Assembly: GCA_018610125.1 (NCBI GenBank)
Contig: JAHEOI010000081.1
Coordinates: 1 to 8,117, forward strand
Direction: 5' to 3'
Source: Verrucomicrobiota bacterium
GTDB lineage: Bacteria; Verrucomicrobiota; Verrucomicrobiia; Limisphaerales; JAHEOI01
DNA: 8,117 nt
Shown here: piece by piece, positions 6,294 through 8,117 of the stretch
Layout: each line of letters opens with the position of its first letter
Numbering within the stretch: the first letter of the stretch is position 1
The notes under the pieces: model-generated
What the model was told of the DNA's origin: nothing
The model's input: only the letters and a program-made list of their open reading frames with translations
Database searches by the model: none
Program-made: the position numbers and the translations under genes

Positions 6294-7670
6294 ATGCCTG
6301 AAAAAGGATTAAACGAGATTCCGCGGTCCGTTAAGGAACAGTACGACAAAGGGTTGGCGGCGTTCAATCGAAACAACCTTGGGTATGCGGTTGCCTTGTT
6401 GACCCAAGTCTTGGATCAAGAACCGGAATGCTTTGCCGCCCGCAAAACACTCCGCGCCACCCAATTCAAGATCGCCGGCAGCGAGATATCATGGTTGCGT
6501 CGGTTTCTGGGCGCGTTAAATCCTCGCTTGCTACGCATCTTTTTTTTGCTGCGGTCCCGTCCCTATGACGCATTGACCGCAGCCGAGCACATTCTTAATA
6601 AGAACCCGCATAACCTTGTCGCCCATCACCTTCTGGCGAAGGCAGCTCTCCAAGCCGATCTCCCAAACACCGCCGTGCTCTCCCTGGAGATCATCTTCAA
6701 ATACAAACCTCGAAACAAGCGGATCGTGCTGTCACTCGGCGATGCTTTGGCACTCGCCGGGGACCCCGAGCGTGGCGAAAAGATCGTGAGTGAGCTCGGG
6801 AAGGTCTATCCCAACGACATGAAGCTTGCCACTGCGGCAAAGAACCTCTCGGCGCAGAAAACCATGACCCACGGCGGTTACGATTCCGCCTCGACCTACC
6901 GCGACATCCTCAAGGATGAAGAGGAAGCGATCTCGCTGGAGCAAGAGCAGCGTCAAACTCGCTCCGAAGAGATGATCGATCGGTTGATCCGGGAAAATGC
7001 CACTCGCCTTGAGCAGGAGCCCGGCAACTCGACGCTGATGGAAAAGCTAAGTGAGCTCTACGAAGAAAAGAAGGATTACGAAAATGCGGTCTATTACCTG
7101 CAGCAGATGGTTGCCGCTCAAGGACAGACCGACCCGGCATTGCAAAAGCGGATCGCCGAGACGAAGCTCAAGCAATTCGATCAACAGGTCTCGACGCTTG
7201 ATCCGAATCAACCTGACCAAGCCGAACAAATCGAAAAGCTACGCCGGGAACGGGAGCGTTATCAGATCTCCGAGTGTGAGGAACGGGTCAAGCAGTACCC
7301 GAACGATCTGCAGATGCGATTTGAGCTTGGCCAGCTCTATTTCCAAAACGGGCGATACAAGGAAGCCATTCAGGAATTACAAAAGGCCCAGAACAATCCC
7401 AATCGAAAGATCCAAGCAATGAACCTCCTTGGCCAAGCCTTTGCCCGCCGAGGAATGACCGATCTCGCTGTCCGGACCCTCGAAAATGCCCTAAAAGAAA
7501 AAGAGGTTTTCGACAGTGAAAAGAAGTCGCTCCTTTACGAGCTGGGCTGCGTCCTGGAAGATATGGGCAAGAAAGAGGAGGCCATGGAATACCTCAAGCA
7601 AGTCTATGAGGTCGACATGGGATTCAAAGACGTCGCTGCCAAGGTCGATGCCCACTACGGGAACGAATAG
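6294..7670 (+). CDS. Tetratricopeptide repeat (TPR) protein, 458 residues
   Basis: The start at 6294 was chosen because a near-consensus promoter overlaps the upstream in-frame ATG (6243); the Shine-Dalgarno is weak. Repeats are visible at about residues 13-46, 107-139, 140-175, 243-275, 340-372, 373-406 and 413-443, with typical positions such as FELGQLYFQNGRYKEAIQEL. Between them lie charged, probably coiled-coil segments (about 207-240 and 285-335, rich in E, Q, K and R). A moderately hydrophobic stretch (FLGALNPRLLRIFFLL, 71-86) is arginine-broken and unlikely to span a membrane. There is no signal peptide, so a cytoplasmic scaffold or protein-interaction role is inferred. The STYRDILKDEEEAISLEQ segment resembles TPR proteins I associate with Verrucomicrobia; that is recollection and should be tested by search. 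A T8 run (6540-6547) codes for FFL. The gene is divergent from hrpA, and its 3' end overlaps the HEAT gene on the other strand by 16 nt. Confidence 0.85.
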   Translation: MPEKGLNEIPRSVKEQYDKGLAAFNRNNLGYAVALLTQVLDQEPECFAARKTLRATQFKIAGSEISWLRRFLGALNPRLLRIFFLLRSRPYDALTAAEHILNKNPHNLVAHHLLAKAALQADLPNTAVLSLEIIFKYKPRNKRIVLSLGDALALAGDPERGEKIVSELGKVYPNDMKLATAAKNLSAQKTMTHGGYDSASTYRDILKDEEEAISLEQEQRQTRSEEMIDRLIRENATRLEQEPGNSTLMEKLSELYEEKKDYENAVYYLQQMVAAQGQTDPALQKRIAETKLKQFDQQVSTLDPNQPDQAEQIEKLRRERERYQISECEERVKQYPNDLQMRFELGQLYFQNGRYKEAIQELQKAQNNPNRKIQAMNLLGQAFARRGMTDLAVRTLENALKEKEVFDSEKKSLLYELGCVLEDMGKKEEAMEYLKQVYEVDMGFKDVAAKVDAHYGNE

Positions 7671-8026
7671 CAAAGCTTGATGTAGTCCTGGACAGACACC
7701 CTCTTTACAGACCTGTCCGCGTCATTCAAGGCCTCAATCAGTGAAGGGAGTGCTTCGACTGCGTCGGGTCCCTTTCGACTCAATTGCTGCGCCGCCCTCC
7801 GCCGAACCTCGGTATTTCCTTGCTCCAAGCCATCCGCCAACGCTTCCACCGACTTCTCCTCCGCCGCCTCGGCAGGCCTGCCGTCCGATATTACCGCGAT
7901 CAGCAAAATCAAGCACAGCCATTCGGGCCTGCATCGTTTGCGAAAACAATCGAGCTTAAACGGGCCTGTCCCCGAGAAAAAAACAGAGGAAATCATTTTT
8001 CTGAAAAGCTTAAGAGTCTGCTGCAT
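7655..8026 (-). CDS. Short HEAT-repeat protein with export signal, possibly truncated
   Basis: The frame gives 123 residues from the ATG at 8026; a TTG at 8032 and an ATG at 7996 are alternatives, and none has a clear Shine-Dalgarno. A hydrophobic segment (WLCLILLIAVIS, about 36-47) followed by PAEA-AEE suggests a signal peptide, though about 35 residues before the core is unusually long. About one and a half HEAT repeats follow (EVRRRAAQQLSRKG, then ALPSLIEALNDADRSVKR), with the A-x-x-L and D-x-x-V-R-like spacing of PBS-lyase-type HEAT proteins. The protein then ends abruptly in SVQDYIKLCYSFP, and the last codons lie inside the 3' end of the TPR gene (16-nt convergent overlap). Most HEAT proteins have more repeats, so this may be a truncated remnant or a genuine minimal protein. 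Function unknown. Confidence 0.55.
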   Translation of the reverse strand: MQQTLKLFRKMISSVFFSGTGPFKLDCFRKRCRPEWLCLILLIAVISDGRPAEAAEEKSVEALADGLEQGNTEVRRRAAQQLSRKGPDAVEALPSLIEALNDADRSVKRVSVQDYIKLCYSFP

Positions 8027-8117
8027 ATTCAATTACTGGGTCTCGGCATATGGCTGTGCCAAGGCGAATAACAATCTCGTTTTCAAAGCCGAGGACGACG
8101 TCCACCGCCTGTTGCGG
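8010..8117 (-). CDS. Possible C-terminal end of an unidentified protein (runs off right edge)
   Basis: A minus-strand frame enters from the right edge and stops at TAA (8012 down to 8010), giving 35 residues (it includes AVDVVLGFENEIVIRLGT). Composition looks protein-like, and the stop overlaps the start region of the HEAT gene, as in translationally coupled operons. It is too short to identify. Another frame on the plus strand is also open here, so coding is uncertain. Confidence 0.22.
   Translation of the reverse strand, partial: PQQAVDVVLGFENEIVIRLGTAICRDPVIEYAADS

Noticed and set aside
7694..7722. GGACAG/CTGTCC inverted repeat downstream of the TPR gene as a terminator
   Set aside because: Six-base arms with a long loop, no T-run, and it lies inside the HEAT coding sequence.
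7734..7949. Alternative minus-strand frame of 71 codons over the HEAT gene
   Set aside because: Glycine-rich, domainless translation; the other frame shows a signal-like segment and HEAT pattern.
1..8117. CRISPR array, tRNA, rRNA, insertion sequence or phage module
   Set aside because: No regularly spaced repeats, no tRNA-like cloverleaf, and no transposase or integrase motifs were seen on either strand.

Overview
The window reads as ordinary bacterial chromosome of moderately high GC. It carries a housekeeping RNA helicase, helical-repeat (TPR and HEAT) proteins and an exported amidohydrolase. No rRNA, tRNA, CRISPR array, transposase or phage gene was seen. The mix of a Tat-dependent amidohydrolase, HEAT/TPR scaffold proteins and a full-length HrpA, with a TPR protein of a type I associate with Verrucomicrobia, suggests a member of the PVC group. 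That placement is inference from protein style; no marker gene proves it.

Layout from left to right. Positions 1-550 (minus) hold the N-terminal 183 residues of an unrecognised TPR-like protein that runs off the left edge; it has its own promoter and Shine-Dalgarno. A 386-nt divergent gap (551-936) contains several short palindromes, two of them copies of the same 13-mer. Positions 937-1911 (plus) encode a Tat-exported TIM-barrel amidohydrolase. It converges on hrpA across a 272-nt gap (1912-2183) that holds two adjacent predicted hairpins, one of them a long rod of about 85 nt. Positions 2184-6188 (minus) encode HrpA, a 1334-residue DEAH-box RNA helicase. A short divergent spacer carries a strong sigma-70-type promoter for a 458-residue TPR protein (6294-7670, plus). 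That gene ends in a 16-nt convergent overlap with a short minus-strand HEAT-repeat protein (7655-8026). The last ~100 nt may contain the end of another minus-strand gene.

The genes do not form one operon: orientations alternate (-, +, -, +, -). Only the two right-hand minus-strand reading frames could be co-transcribed. hrpA and the TPR gene are divergent neighbours, so shared regulation is possible but unproven. HrpA acts on RNA and ribosomes in the cytoplasm. The amidohydrolase and the HEAT protein carry export signals. The TPR proteins are presumably scaffolds.

I see no clear new multi-gene system. The points most worth checking are: a correctly phased A-AAA-AAG slippery heptamer in a charged linker of hrpA, which could yield a helicase-only isoform; the structured double hairpin between the convergent genes; and the repeated 13-bp palindrome.
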